From: Xiphophorus maculatus
Lineage: Eukaryota; Chordata; Actinopteri; Cyprinodontiformes; Poeciliidae
Assembly: GCF_002775205.1 (NCBI RefSeq)
Contig: NC_036457.1
Coordinates: forward strand, 7,642,024 to 7,706,023
Direction: 5' to 3'
Length of the DNA: 64,000 nucleotides
A model generated the notes under the pieces. That model was not told the DNA's origin. It made no database searches and saw nothing but the letters and a program-made list of their open reading frames with translations. Shown here one piece after another: positions 1 through 15,185 of the stretch (positions are counted from its first letter, which is position 1; each line of letters begins with the position of its first letter). A program made the position numbers and the translations under genes.

Positions 1-779
1 TCAGACTTTCTACACATTTGTCATGTTATAAGAACTGTTTTCAATCATGTTCTCCCATTTTAATAGAAATGAAAAGAGAGATAAAGGTATTTCTGGTAAA
101 TGGGCCTTAAATTTGACACCTAATTTCACAGAGAGAAGAGAAGGAATGACAAAAGGAAGAATATCCAAGGATGAAAGTGAGGAAGGAATGGCAAGGAAGG
201 TCAGAACAGAAAGATGACAGGAAGGAAAACAAAAAACAAAGTGAATAAGGACAAGAAAGACAAAAAATGACAAGGAATTGAAGAAGCAAGGGCAGAAGGA
301 CACTAAGAACAAATGTGGGACAAGGAAGAAACTGATGAAAGAAAGAAAAAGAACAAAGAAAGAGGTAAGAAGGAACAAAGGTAGATAAAAGGAAAGAAGA
401 GACGAGCAATGAATGAAAGAAACAGGAAATGACAATGAAGAAAGAAGGACAATGAAGGACAGATGATGGAAAAATAAGAAAAACAAGGAATGCTGAAGGG
501 AGAAAAAGACTTAAACTGAGGAAAGTACAAGTGAGGACAAACAGAAACAGAGGATGGTGAAAATAGACATATTTCATGTTTTCTCCCCCCGTACTTATCT
601 AGACCAGGGTTGGAAAATAGGAACTGTGCAGAATAATTAGGTGACAAGCTAAAGGTTAATCTATATTTGTTATGAGTTGGAAATTTTCAGGTCATTAACA
701 TTAATATTTGTGCAATCATTTCTGTATAATCTATCTTAAGTTCAGACATCTGCAGCTTTGCTCTGGTGTTCTTGCTCAC
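1..779 (-). other. rbm25: rbm25 intron (partial), polypyrimidine-rich on the transcript
   Basis: This is the intron downstream of the last rbm25 exon in the window, and its far end lies outside. From about 130 to 560 the plus strand is almost pure A/G with degenerate GGAA/GAAA units, so the minus-strand pre-mRNA reads as a CT-rich tract of over 400 nt. Long open frames across it are a by-product of low complexity (Phe/Ser/Leu-rich) and are not genes. No further rbm25 exon was recognised here. Confidence 0.6.
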
Positions 780-3700
780 CTGTAGTATTTGGGGTCATCT
801 CTGTCATCATCGTAGTCTTCAAGAAACTCCTTCAGTCGTTTGCCTTCTTTGACCTAATTTTAAAAAATGTAGAAACTATGATCCACGTACGCGTAATACC
901 GACAGTTCCTCTAACAAAAGAAGCTTTTTAAAGTTCATAAATACTTTGTTGGACAATCAAGTGCTAATTGACTTTGCAAGTGAAAAAAGTGTGAATTTTA
1001 ATCCTGAAAAATGCATTCAAAGCCGGAGAGTTCTGCACATGTTCATCCTGCTCTCACCATTTCTCGTCTGCGCTCATCTTCTCTTTCCGACTCCTTGGCA
1101 TAATCCCGAGCCTTTTTCCGCTCCCTCAGCTCCCAGTTTTTCAGACGCTATAACAAACAATTAGGGTTAAATACAGACACAAGAAATTTGATATTTTAGA
1201 GAAAAATTATAGGTAAAAACATTTCAATTTTACTGGGAAAAAAACCCTTTTCTGTAGTGGTCCTTTTGCAGGTCACTAGATCTTGATGTAATTACAATCA
1301 GAAAACTAAATTCTAACAGATTGAACACCTTTTGATATACAATCTTTAATCATGCATTCTTTATTTTTTACTAAATTGTTTTACCTCCTGATATGCCGCC
1401 TCCTTATCTCTGAGTTTTCGTTCCAGCTTCCTACGTTCATAAGCGTCCTCTTCATCTTCTTGGTCACGCTTCTTGTCCCTCTCCCGTTCTCTTTCTCTCT
1501 CCCTCTCTCTGTCTCGGCTCAATTCCCTATAAAAAAAAAGGTTTTGATACATTAGATTTTAATATCCCCTTAGATGAACATGGGTAATAAACAAGTTAAA
1601 AAAAGTTTAAATCTTCAGAAAATGAATTGTCTGCACTGACTTAATGGTTTACTTGATAGTATGTTAGCTCATCATCTCTGAAAAGACTGTATAAAAGCCA
1701 TTAAATAATGAGATAGGCAGGTTTAAGCAGAAACACAATTGTACTTTAAAATGGCACAAAACATATTTACACAGGTAATTAGACTATTAGATGCAGACTA
1801 CAATCTGAGGACACAGTTTTACCGTTTTTGTTAGTTTGACGACTCCACTCTGAGTAAACAAGCAGAAAATGTAAAACTACTAACACAATCTGGTCTTCAG
1901 ATTGTGGGAACTTAAAATAGCTTAGCAGTGAATTCCTGAAATTGGCCCATTTTCTGAGTTATATCAGACTGTTTAAAATAAGAATCTCAACATATTCAAG
2001 GTTCATACTGAACGTTTTACTTCACAAATGTGTTCTTGGCTGCAACAGGTGCACATCTATTTACGTCACCTTGATCGGCTGCGCTCGGCGCTCCGGTCAC
2101 GGCTACGGTTTCTCTCCCAGTCTCGCTCTCGTTCTATCTCCCTGTTCTTGCGGTCACGTTCTTTATCGCGGTCTCTCTCCCTCTCCTGTTCCCGTTCCCT
2201 CTTCCTTTCTCTCTCGCGCTCCTTCTCCCTTTCGCGATCCCGCCGTTCTCTTTCCCGCTCTCGTTCTTTTTCTCGCTCCCTCCTTTCGCGCTCGAACTCC
2301 TGCCGCTCCTTCTCCCGCTTGTCTTTCTCCTCTTCGAGTTTCTGCAGAGCAAAACACACACAGGCTCAGGATTTGCCACTTGACATCCAAGAGGAATCTG
2401 CAGTAAGCTTTCATATGTACACAGATCAAGTGGTTTCCAGAGTTTGAGAGGTTTCCAAGGAACATGCCCTAATAACTATGAAGCCACAATCCTATCTGAT
2501 GGCACAGAATACTCCCAGTCACAGAGAGACTTCATGTATCTAAAGCAACATGGTGTGCTTTGTTGCTTCAAAAGGTGAAGGCTAAAACTAGATTTTAGCA
2601 AGAATGTAACTGGAAACCACTCAAATAGCGGGATCTGTGGAACACATTTGACTTTTGGCATTCATAACAACAAAATGCAGCAAATGAAAAATACTTTTTC
2701 TTCCTTAAGATCCCTTCTTTCAGGAAAAAAAGGAAAACAAAAAAACAAGAAACAGGCATCAGTCTTTGGTTGAACTAGTTGTTTGTGACTTACAGGTGTT
2801 GAACTATGGACTCAGGCCTTCGCTGCCCCTACAAGCCTTTTAAGTTAGGCCTGGGAGGAAAGCAGGTCACACGGTATATAAAGGAAAAACATTATGGGAT
2901 TTTTGTCTTGCTTAAGCATCAACATAATCATCAACAATAGCCTTTCATTTAGTGGCTAACACCGCATTTGGAGTAACTCTACATCAACAAATGAACATTA
3001 GTTACATTTCTGCACAGATATATGAAATTGTAGAAGCAGTCTTACCCCTGCAGAAGTCTTCAGCTGCTCTTCTTGACTAGTCACACACACACACACACAA
3101 CCCAACCATACAATTTAGCTGAATTACACACAAGGCTTTGAATGCACTTCAGGAAAAACATTTCTTTTACTTTGTGTTATAGAAAGAAAACTGACAAACT
3201 GCAACAAACAGACTAACAGAAAGCCTTGGGTGTAATACAAGTTGAAAAAGAAAATGTGACAAAATTGTGACCTTAACATCTAGAGGTGTTGTTTTTAAAG
3301 TGCATTACTTTACTATCCTGACATTAATTTGCATCTTTCATTGACTCATCCCGTGCTCTACTCTCCATCTAGACATGAAACTGGTCTATTCTCTATATAC
3401 AATTTGTTACCAAAGAACCATGACTTTCTGGACGTCTCTGTCCAGTTTTGATGCTTCCCAAACACCCATACCTACAGCAATACACAATCATGTCTCCAAA
3501 ATCCTTTAAAAAATGCATAAAGTCCTAAATGATTCTTGCATTCCTGCCAGATAACAGCAAAATAAAAGTTATGACTAAAGATGCACATAGAAATTGGCTG
3601 GTTACTCTAATCCTACTCATAAGATGATAGACTACATAACATTTCAACTCATGTCATTTTTTATTTAGAAACATTAGTTAAAACCTGTTGAACTGCAGAG

Positions 3701-6700
3701 CTGTGTAACGTTGACTGCTCACCATCTATGTCTCAGATGCATAGTATTTTGCCTTTGGTCTTCATAGAAATGATAAAAAACTTAAAGTTTGGTCATAAAT
3801 AGTTAATTGAGCAAAAACATTAGCCATCTGGCCTGTTTTCACCAAACTAGAACAACTACTAATGATTCCAAATGCAACATCGCTTATCTAACTAAATACT
3901 GAACAAAAAGAAGAGGTAAAATAATATTTAAAACAATATTTTCAGGAAAAAATGAAAAACTTATTGCAGTGTTGAGTTTTTTTTTTTTAACTAATGACAC
4001 TGTTATTGCTCTTTAGGACACAAATGCTCAACAATGCCATGTTCCATAATAAAAGCCTATTTTTCTTACTTACCTCTGTAAGACGTACACTGATGTCCAG
4101 GTCTTTTGTTTTTATTTTTATTACATAAACATTTTAGTTGAAAAAATTATTCTTTAACTTCTATTGATAAAATCATCCTGTAATTAAAGAGCTTGGCTTT
4201 TATTCATTTATTTATATGAAGAACCATGTGCTTCTTTAAATCCTTTGCTCATAAATCTAACATTTATTTGGTGTGAGGAAAGAGAACAGATTATATGATG
4301 AGTAGGTGAGAGAAAGGAGAGATTTCATGACACACACACTCACTCTCACACACATAGAGCACGTACCTCGTCAGTCTTCAGATCATCATACTGCTGTGGA
4401 GAGGGCGCCCCCACCTCACACGAGCATAATAAAGGTTACAGCAAAAGTCACTGCAGTGGTTACTGAGTCCTTGTGCTTCAACATGAACACCATTAAGACA
4501 GACCATCATTTATGGAGAACTTGCACAGGTTCACTGACTCTGGACATTTCCAGGAACCCGCCAATGCATTCATGATTACGTAGCCAATATGTCAATATGT
4601 TATTACCGTATATGATAGACTAAATTAAACAATTTTAGCCCTGGTCACAAAGGAAGTGTGCAGTTGCCCCGATGCAAGTCCTCAAGAGGGGGACGCCCAG
4701 TATATGTATAAAGGAAAAGAAGGCTGATACTTACATCCTATCCTGGCAACTTTTTCCAAAGCTCTGAGATTCATCTTGCTTTAGTCACCATATGATCACT
4801 ATCATAATGGTGGGGTTTAATGAATAGATTAGCTTTAATGTAACTTTACATTGTCTCCATGCATTTTTGTGTGATGAATGAAGAAATGGATCTAGAAAAG
4901 GTCACAATTTCACTAAGGATTTTTTTTTCTAAGCTAAATGTGCAGTAATGCATATGGTGTAAATGTTTGGTGGAGCCAATTTGTGGATGTGTGTTACAGA
5001 CATCAGTTCTAATTAAAATATGCCAACTCTAGAAGTGAACTACGTGAGAAACTGTTGTCCAAAACCTGTAATGTCAATTGCAAAATAAATGAAGCCACTT
5101 TACCTTGTGAGTGTCGCGAAATTTACTAATCTCTCTGGAAATCAGGTCCCGCTTGTCCTCCTCGATGTCAATGGTGTTAATGTCGTCCTATTGGAAGGGG
5201 GAAAAAAACAAAATCTCAATTCCTAAACTGATTCATTAATTAATTTCATAATTCATGCCAAACAGAGTAGAGTTTGGGTTTACCTCTTCTTTCTTTTCCT
5301 TTTTTCTCTTTCGTCTCTGAGCGTCATCATCCTGCGAAGGCGCGTTGAGTTCTGCGGCGTATTCTCGCATCAATCCATCAATGGCGTCTTTCACTACCTG
5401 ATCTCTTTTCTTCGTCTCCTCATCAAGTACCTCCACATCGTCACCTCCTCCATCTTCTTCATTCTTATTTTGCTAAAACACAAATCATTCAAGCTTTATT
5501 ATCCAGTCCGCCTCCAATTAAGACACTACAGTAACAGACTATTTTATTTTTAGTGTGTATGCATACATTTAAAAATTAAATATGAAGCCATGTGCATGAT
5601 ACATTCTTGGAGTAAAGAATGGCTTTTATTATTATTAATATGTCAAAACTAATTCACACCCCATTTGCTGTCTTCTTCTTGGCCTTCCACTCATCCAGCT
5701 GAGCTTTAGTCTTTGCATCCACCTTCACCAGCAGGTTTTTGTCTCCAATCTGCAGGTCATGAAGCAGCCGGAGAGCTCGCAAGGTGGACTCCGGCTCTTT
5801 GTATTCACAAAAACCAAACGCTGCAATAGATAAGTTAATGAAACGAGACGTGAAAGCCTGATCAGACACAAGAGGCTAAGGAGTTGAAAGCAAAATCATA
5901 ACGGAGAAACAAGCAACACCAAAGGCAGGTTAGTTGTACTGTGGGGAAAATTTGTTCAGGAAACAAAGACATTCTTTAAAGAAAGCCTTTAACTACAGAT
6001 TTTAATGTTAATTGTACTGAACCTAAACTGGTTGCAGCAAATTTTTACATTTTACTGTTTCTGGTGTAAAACTCCTTTGGGAAAACTTTCCTTAGGGAAA
6101 GTTTTGGGACAACCAGGCGTTCAGGAATACATGTTGTAAACTACAACAAGCAACAGCTTAACCCACGGTTCCTACAGATCTTTGCCAGATTTCATATTTA
6201 TCTAGAATCAAATTTCTAGAATATCTTTTGGACATTTGAGTACTAAATATTCACGCCTTGTGTTGCCAAAAGGAGAATTGGAATTTGGACTTGGAAAACA
6301 TGTGTATCTTACACTTTCAGAAGGCATGTTATATACAGTGCGATAAAATAAGGCTGAGCTACTCAACAAAAAAAAAAAAAAAAAAGTGTTTTCCAAGACA
6401 TAATGATGCTTGAACTACCTTGAAGTTTCCCAGAAGCTCCTTGAACTCGTTTCCAGCTCAAAACAATACCACATTTCTGTAAAAGGAAAAATCCGTTCAC
6501 AAAATAAGAAATATTGTATGTATATAAATACTACCATTTATTGTAAAGATTAAATAAAATACTGAGCTCATCTTAAATGTTTCATTTCTTTTCTTCGTCT
6601 TACCGCCAGCAATTGTCTGATCAGCATGTCTGAAGCTTTCTCCGATATGTTCCCTACAAACACTGTGGTTGTGGGCCCGCTGCTCTCCTCGTCCTTGGCT

Positions 6701-7802
6701 CGCATCGCAGAAAGGTCTTTCTTTGGAACAGGAGGCTTACTGACCACCGGAACAGAAGGAACCATAACTGCAGGGGCCGGCGCCATGATGCCCATGTGAA
6801 CTGGGATCATTGGAGTTCCTAAAACAGAGGAAATGCATAAATAAAGCAGAAACAAGGCTGCAAGAACAAAATATATGTTAAGATAAGCCATGAGAACATG
6901 CAAATCCTACAACACCCACCAGTATGCAAGTTCTTTGCTATCAGGAAGGGCAGTAAAACAATTAATTCTGTGATAAAACTCTCAGTCTCATGACTACACT
7001 CAAAATGCTGTTTTTTAATTGCCTTTTAAAACTGTTCTATTTCTTAAATTATTGTGTGTGTATGTGTTTGCATCATTTAAAGTAATGAAAACTGGAAAAA
7101 CATTTATTGACCTCCTAGGATTCCTTTAAAGGTAGGTAAAATTTTAAATTAGCCTGAGTGAAGAGTCTCATAGTTATCATAGCATGTAAAAATGATATTT
7201 TTATTGTTTATTTGATAACCTTCCCAATAAATTGAGAAAATAAATTGGGTGCTGATCATTTTGTTCCTTCACAACAACCTTGTAGTTTCTGTGATTTGAA
7301 GTAGTTTGCTCTAGTCTACTGTAAAGAAATTAAACTGATATGTGAAATTAATAATACATGAAATTGGTGAAAACAAGGAAGAACTGTTTCAAGTCAATTT
7401 AACTCCAGTGTTCCTACAGAAAAATGAATTTAGACACTTAAGTTTAAGTACATTGCTATAAACTGGAAGTAGAAAGAAACATGATTGAGTTATAAGTTGG
7501 TGAAGGATTAATATTTCATCAGGGGTGACCATTGTGATTCAACTAAGCAAAAATGCAAATAATTGGCATAATCATTTTTTTGTTTGTTATTTGTACCATA
7601 CAAGAGGAGAGGAGGTCGACAATTATTTTTTGCGTTTTCCAGTAGCACCAGTCTGTTGTATATAACAAATTTTAAAAGAATTACACAAAAAACAATGTTA
7701 CATACATAAAGGTAGCTGATTACCTGAGGGGAAGCCAGCATACTGATGAGGTATCCCAGGAGGGGGCAACAACGGCCGGTTTAAATGAGGGGGGAAGGAC
7801 AT
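780..7802 (-). CDS. rbm25: RNA-binding protein 25 (RBM25), first ten coding exons; 3' part outside window
   Basis: RBM25 is a nuclear splicing factor (RRM, then an Arg/Glu-rich region, then a C-terminal PWI domain) that affects alternative splicing. Exons in transcript order: 7802-7724, 6818-6604, 6476-6419, 5820-5660, 5472-5284, 5187-5104, 2341-2070, 1526-1385, 1147-1058 and 853-780. All are phase-compatible and give 454 residues plus 2 nt. The start MSFPPHLNRP matches the family. The Pro-rich N terminus leads to an RRM at about residues 78-157, with RNP2 VFVGNI (79-84) and an RNP1-like AFGFCEY. The exons at 2341-2070 and 1526-1385 encode the RE/RD-repeat region; 853-780 ends in DDDRDDPKYY. 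The PWI domain must lie to the left of the window. Compared with the human protein as I remember it, a segment of about 18 residues between KKEKKE and DINAIE is absent. Identification is firm; exon ends are read by eye. Confidence 0.93.
2342..5103 (-). other. rbm25: Large rbm25 intron with CA microsatellite and a possible microexon
   Basis: This is a 2.76 kb intron between the exon ending FRDTHK and the one starting KLEEEK. It holds a short CA run near 3082-3101 and CA/CT-rich sequence near 4329-4353. A 27-nt candidate microexon lies at 4367-4393 and is listed separately. No other coding sequence was recognised. Confidence 0.6.
4367..4393 (-). other. rbm25: Candidate in-frame microexon of rbm25 (9 codons)
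   Basis: On the minus strand a 27-nt block is preceded by CTCTCCACAG and followed by GTACGT. It reads QYDDLKTDE in the phase needed between FRDTHK and KLEEEK, with no stop and no frame change. The residues are charged and fit the surrounding coiled, acidic/basic region. The upstream pyrimidine tract is poor, so constitutive use is doubtful. I do not remember this insert in human RBM25. Inferred from splice sites and phase only. Confidence 0.4.
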
Positions 7803-8316
7803 TCTGAATGTGGTTATGACCTAATAAGCACAAACAAACACCTTTAATCATGTTATCAATTGTGATTATTTAGACTTTGTATATTAATATATTAATATAT
7901 CAATATTGTACAATAATTGTGTGTAAATTAGTTTTAACGTTTAGGGCACACAAAAAGAAACAAAAAAGAAACACTTCCTGCTATATTATCTCAATGTTTA
8001 ACCAGAAATCGGCAATGATTTTTACTCGACTCAATTGGAAAGTTACTTAAAAATAGGTAAGTTTATCTGGAGGGCATCAACTAATTTAATGTCGTGAAGT
8101 CCAAAGCTTCATAAACTGCTAAGTAAATTTGAGCGTGATAACTAAAAACAAGCAGCTAAGTTGGCTAAAGCTAGCACTGAGCACGTTCCTACACCCGGCA
8201 CAACCAAATAATGCTAACCTGACATTAGCCCCAGCCGCTCTTACCTAATATACAAAACTGGCTTTTAATCGGCTAAAAATACGTTTTAAAAAACTCAAAT
8301 GTAAATGTATACATAC

Positions 8317-8460
8317 CACAAACCCAAGTGGCGCACAGTAAGATAAAATCCACTATACAGAGTTTAATTATGGTGATAATTCCGCTAACGTTTAGGACGT
8401 TAGATTAGCACTGCAACTAGCCGCGGCCTTCAAATAACACTTTCGCGCAAGCGCTCTACG
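8317..8460 (-). promoter_or_regulatory. rbm25: Probable rbm25 promoter and 5' UTR exon
   Basis: This CpG-containing stretch lies about 500-650 bp upstream of the rbm25 start codon and includes GCGCAAGCGC and CCGCGG motifs. A good minus-strand donor (GTG followed by GTATGT) ends a possible noncoding exon at 8317, and the coding exon has its acceptor at 7821-7822. A second possible donor (GTAAGAG, near 8245) makes the exact structure uncertain. The right-hand edge is approximate, and no TATA box was recognised. Confidence 0.35.
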
Positions 8461-9390
8461 CACCGGGGTAAGGGCGTTTGTTTTGTGTATCAGGACGTGG
8501 CTGTTCAGGCGGAGGGTAACCCACGTCCCACCATGGTGGACAACATTATGTTCCCAGTTTGGTAAAGTCATCAAAAGGTCACCCACACACGTAATTTTTT
8601 TATTTTTTTTTAACAAACAATTTTACAAAGAGAGCTTACCAAATTGCGGATGACACTTACAAGCAGCGGCCCCAACCCTTCTTGGCCCTCAGCGCGCAAC
8701 GCGTAAAAATAAATAAAAAATCCCAAATTTACGGGCCACCGTATAAAATAATAGAATCCCAGGTTAATTTAAAGTCGGTAAAGCTAATTCCAATACAATT
8801 CAAACAATCATAATCAGATTCAATACATTCCATGTAATTTCATATAATAACACAATGCTGTTAAAGTAGGGCTGGTTAAGTAATTTATCAGAGGCAACTA
8901 ACTTGGTAACAAAGCAGTCGTTTACGTTGCAAATAAAAAAAAATTTGTAGCACATGTTATATCTTGAGATATCAAACAGAATGTGTGTGAACTGTCGCTT
9001 GTGATAATCATATATTCAACTAAGATCAAGGTGGGAAAATGTCACATTTTCTATTTCCATTCTTTCTGCTCAAGCGTTGACCTTGACTTAGCGAATAAAA
9101 AGTATTTTTATCTTTAAACTTCAGCTTTAGAAATCTAAATTAATTAGTAAACAATCTGGTTTTCACTGATCTACCTTGTTTTATTTTTACATACAAACGT
9201 TCAGAGTTAGAAGTTTTGAATATACTAGTTTCTCTCCCCTTATTAACAAACAGGAAAGTCCTATAATCTTTTATTCCAGATGTCAGTAATAACATATTCA
9301 CTTTCTTTCCAGACAAAAAGTAGTACATATCATTTAAAAATAAGAAATAATATAAATCATTAAGCGAAGAAGACCACATATACAGCCCAA

Positions 9391-9438
9391 ATACTACTAC
9401 TACTACTACTAATAATAATAATAATATATATATATTTT

Positions 9439-9483
<45 letters not shown>
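9391..9483. repeat. Compound microsatellite (ACT)n-(AAT)n-(AT)n-(AAT)n
   Basis: Seen directly: tandem ACT units run into AAT units, then a short AT run, then a longer array of AAT units. It is a likely length polymorphism. Confidence 0.9.
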
Positions 9484-9524
9484 GGCTTTCTATTACTCAT
9501 TTTCGTTTCCCCTTTGCAACTTCG

Positions 9525-9532
9525 TGACGTCA
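9525..9532. promoter_or_regulatory. CRE palindrome TGACGTCA
   Basis: An exact full CREB/ATF palindrome lies about 620 bp upstream of the hsp90ab1 TATA box. Its local setting has several CpGs while the flanks are AT-rich. Whether it serves hsp90ab1, rbm25 or neither is unknown. Confidence 0.4.
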
Positions 9533-10139
9533 CGCACGGGCGGGTTTTTGATGGAAAGCGCTAGAACAAACGAAGCACACCCTCCATGTTTCGAAATATC
9601 CATCCATCACATTAAAAAGATCTGTGTTCTTTGTCAAATTACACGGTAAGCAATGGCGTTCTCTGAATGTCGACTTTGTGACCTCTTTTGTCATATGCAG
9701 ATTGCCTTGCACCTCTATTTCAAGACATAATCTTTAATGTCCAGAAATGTCGTCTCTTTTAATAAATGTTTAGCTGTTCCTCAAACTGCCACATGATGGA
9801 GACAATTGCACACCGAGATCAGAAGGTTTAATTTACTGAATTATTAAAGCACACTTTGTTTATTAGAATGTTTGGAGGTTTGTTTGTTAATGAGTGTGTT
9901 TTTGTTGTTCGTACTTCAGCAGTATAATTTCATTACAGCTAACTGAATTTACTTAACTCATTGTACATTATATAGTTAATAAAATATTTATAATGTAAAT
10001 TTCATCATTTTAAAATCCCAATTTATCTCACTTTAAGTATAAACTTCGTTTAATTCCATGTCCAGCTGTATTTACATTTGCCTTTACTTGAAAGTCCGGC
10101 TGCAGTAAACGAGGTGCCGCGGATGGATACACTAGAACC

Positions 10140-10261
10140 CACGTGTATAAAGACTCCCTGTGCTGTAACATAAAGTTCCTTTCCTTTTTCTCCCATCAGT
10201 GAGCGCAGGGGGCTACGCTTTTGTTGCATTTTATTCAAGAAAAGTCAACTAAATTAACAAG
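10140..10261 (+). promoter_or_regulatory. hsp90ab1: hsp90ab1 core promoter and noncoding exon 1
   Basis: A CACGTG E-box (10140-10145) overlaps a TATAAA box (10146-10151). Transcription would start about 25-30 bp later, near 10175-10180, giving a noncoding first exon that ends at 10261 before the donor GTACGC. A noncoding first exon followed by an ATG at the start of exon 2 is the known arrangement of vertebrate HSP90AB1. No convincing canonical heat-shock element was found close by. Confidence 0.6.
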
Positions 10262-12096
10262 GTACGCACACCAGTTTTTCCGACTTTTAACGCAGACAAT
10301 ATATATGTAAATATTTTTTAAACTAGCTATCTAGTTATGTAGTATTACATCGCTGATTTAAGAGTTCATGAGTCATGTCAACCGTTAAACGCAGTTTTTC
10401 GTTGGAAGCCGCTATAGGCCTTCGTACGAGCTAACTGTATACCCATGGAGTTAATGATCGATGTTTAATTCGCTTAAACTCGTGTTTGTCCTGTAAACAT
10501 ACAGTCTGTTGAGCCGTGATGCTGGGCAACGTGAATGCGGCACTGCTGCACCGTGATGTCAGGCAGGTGGGGTGGAGGTTACGTCTCTGAGTCAATGGAC
10601 TTCAGCGGGCTTGCAGTTAAACTATTAACGGTCACAATGTCTTGACGTGGTCACAAAAATGGGAGGGGGGAGATTCTACGTTAAATGTATTAAGAAAATT
10701 TCAGTATTTACGAAGCACGCATAAATTTCAGTTACGTAATCGAAGAATGCGTTTTGAACACCGACCGTGATTCAAGCTTAAACTACGCTGCAATTTTCTT
10801 ACATTTTAAACTATTCTAATACTTGGTGGACAAATGACGTGATTGAGGACTCTACGTAGATTTTGAGCTGGAAACTAATCAAACGTCGAGTGTACCAACG
10901 GTTTTTGAAACGGCCGTTTGTCCAACTGTCGATTGTTACGCCAACCGCTGGGATTTGGGAGCTTTTGCTGTCCGAGTTGATGGGTCCTGGTTTTAGTCAT
11001 TATGTTTATGGAGTTGCGTTGGCTTGTTTCAGGCAGTCCCGACTCCGTTTTTACAGTAAAGTGGAATAACTTTGCCGTTTTGCCGCTCCTAAGCACGTGT
11101 TTTCGGTTTCATTGTCTAGGCACAGACGCCATGTTTGTTAATGGACACTTCCGCTAATGTGTAGTAAGATGCTGGAAACGGTCCCAACTTAATAAAGTGG
11201 GGACAGTTATAAAAAACACATTATAATCCGCGATTGACTTTACTTGTCTGTTCCTTCAGAAAACTGAAGTGCCATATTATTAAAGATGATGGACCATGTG
11301 TTTTTATAAATTTAGTTTTAGCTTTGAAGTTTTAAATTAAATAAATTCAATATGGTATGATTTGAGAGGAATTATGTTTGATGGATGTTATCCATCCTTA
11401 CTGTTCTTAAACCACTTGGTATTCCAAATGTTTACCCCTTTAAAATATACACTTTTTTTATATAAATTTGGTCTTGTGGAATACATTGTTTTTTTTGTTT
11501 TGTTTTTATTCCTTCCGAGTTCATTTTTGATCTGATTTTGAAACAATTGTAGACTATAAGCACATAATGGGTGCATAATTAAGCTGTACTACAACATAGA
11601 ATTTTAAAGGTGGAAATTTAATGACTTTCTTAGGAATGTTGTCTTCTGAACCACCTAAAAGTAGTCAATCTTGTTTTTATACTACAAAAAATTGAGTTTA
11701 GTAGAATTACTCGTTGCCTCAGCAAAACTGTGTGGCGGTATTGAAGAGCAGCAAAGGGCTTAAAGTTTGTTGATGTTTGTTTGTTTATCATAACTTACTA
11801 TTGACAGTTTGCTCCATCCTCACTGTACTCAGGTCCTGTTCTAGATACCTGTATGTTGCAGTCATTAATGAAGTAAACTTGACTGCTTTCTTTTTTCCAA
11901 GTCACTTATTACTTGGAATCATCAATCATGATTGATGATTGATAAAAATCATCAATCATGATTGATGATTGATAAAAATCATCAATCATGATTTTTATCA
12001 CCCAACTCAGATACTTGTGGAACATCACTAGTAACCTTCACTAAATCAGTCTATTTGCAATTATTTGAATTACTCACATCAGAATCTTCTGTGCAG
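10262..12096 (+). other. hsp90ab1: hsp90ab1 intron 1
   Basis: An intron of about 1.8 kb between the noncoding exon and the start-codon exon. Its 3' acceptor (CTTCTGTGCAG) abuts the ATG at 12097 directly. It contains the tandem palindromic array at 11917-12000. No coding content was recognised. Confidence 0.6.
11917..12000. repeat. Tandem 30-bp repeat, each unit centred on a 22-bp perfect palindrome
   Basis: Two 30-bp units (from 11918 and 11948) and a partial third are identical by eye. The first 22 bp of each full unit (11918-11939, 11948-11969) are self-complementary. The third copy instead ends in an inverted pair GATAAAAATCAT/ATGATTTTTATC. The array can form several alternative hairpins. 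Confidence 0.9.

Positions 12097-15185
<3,089 letters not shown>

Larger units (their letters stand above)
8520..10130. other. Spacer between rbm25 and hsp90ab1, with a trinucleotide microsatellite
   Basis: The divergent rbm25 and hsp90ab1 genes are separated by this AT-rich stretch. It contains a microsatellite at 9391-9483 and a perfect CRE palindrome at 9525-9532 in a locally GC-richer patch (about 9515-9570). No coding sequence was recognised. Confidence 0.5.

Noticed and set aside
10-647. Overlapping minus-strand open frames of 114-158 codons
   Set aside because: They arise from the low-complexity CT-rich tract; products are Phe/Leu/Ser strings with no family resemblance, in three frames at once.
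3050-3080. Possible second rbm25 microexon ending before GTAAGAC on the minus strand
   Set aside because: The only upstream AG gives 31 nt and breaks the frame; the frame reading EEQLKTSAG has no AG acceptor.
9552-9572. Possible heat-shock element upstream of hsp90ab1 (GAA repeats)
   Set aside because: Two GAA units are 10 bp apart but the third is out of register and no opposing TTC unit is present.
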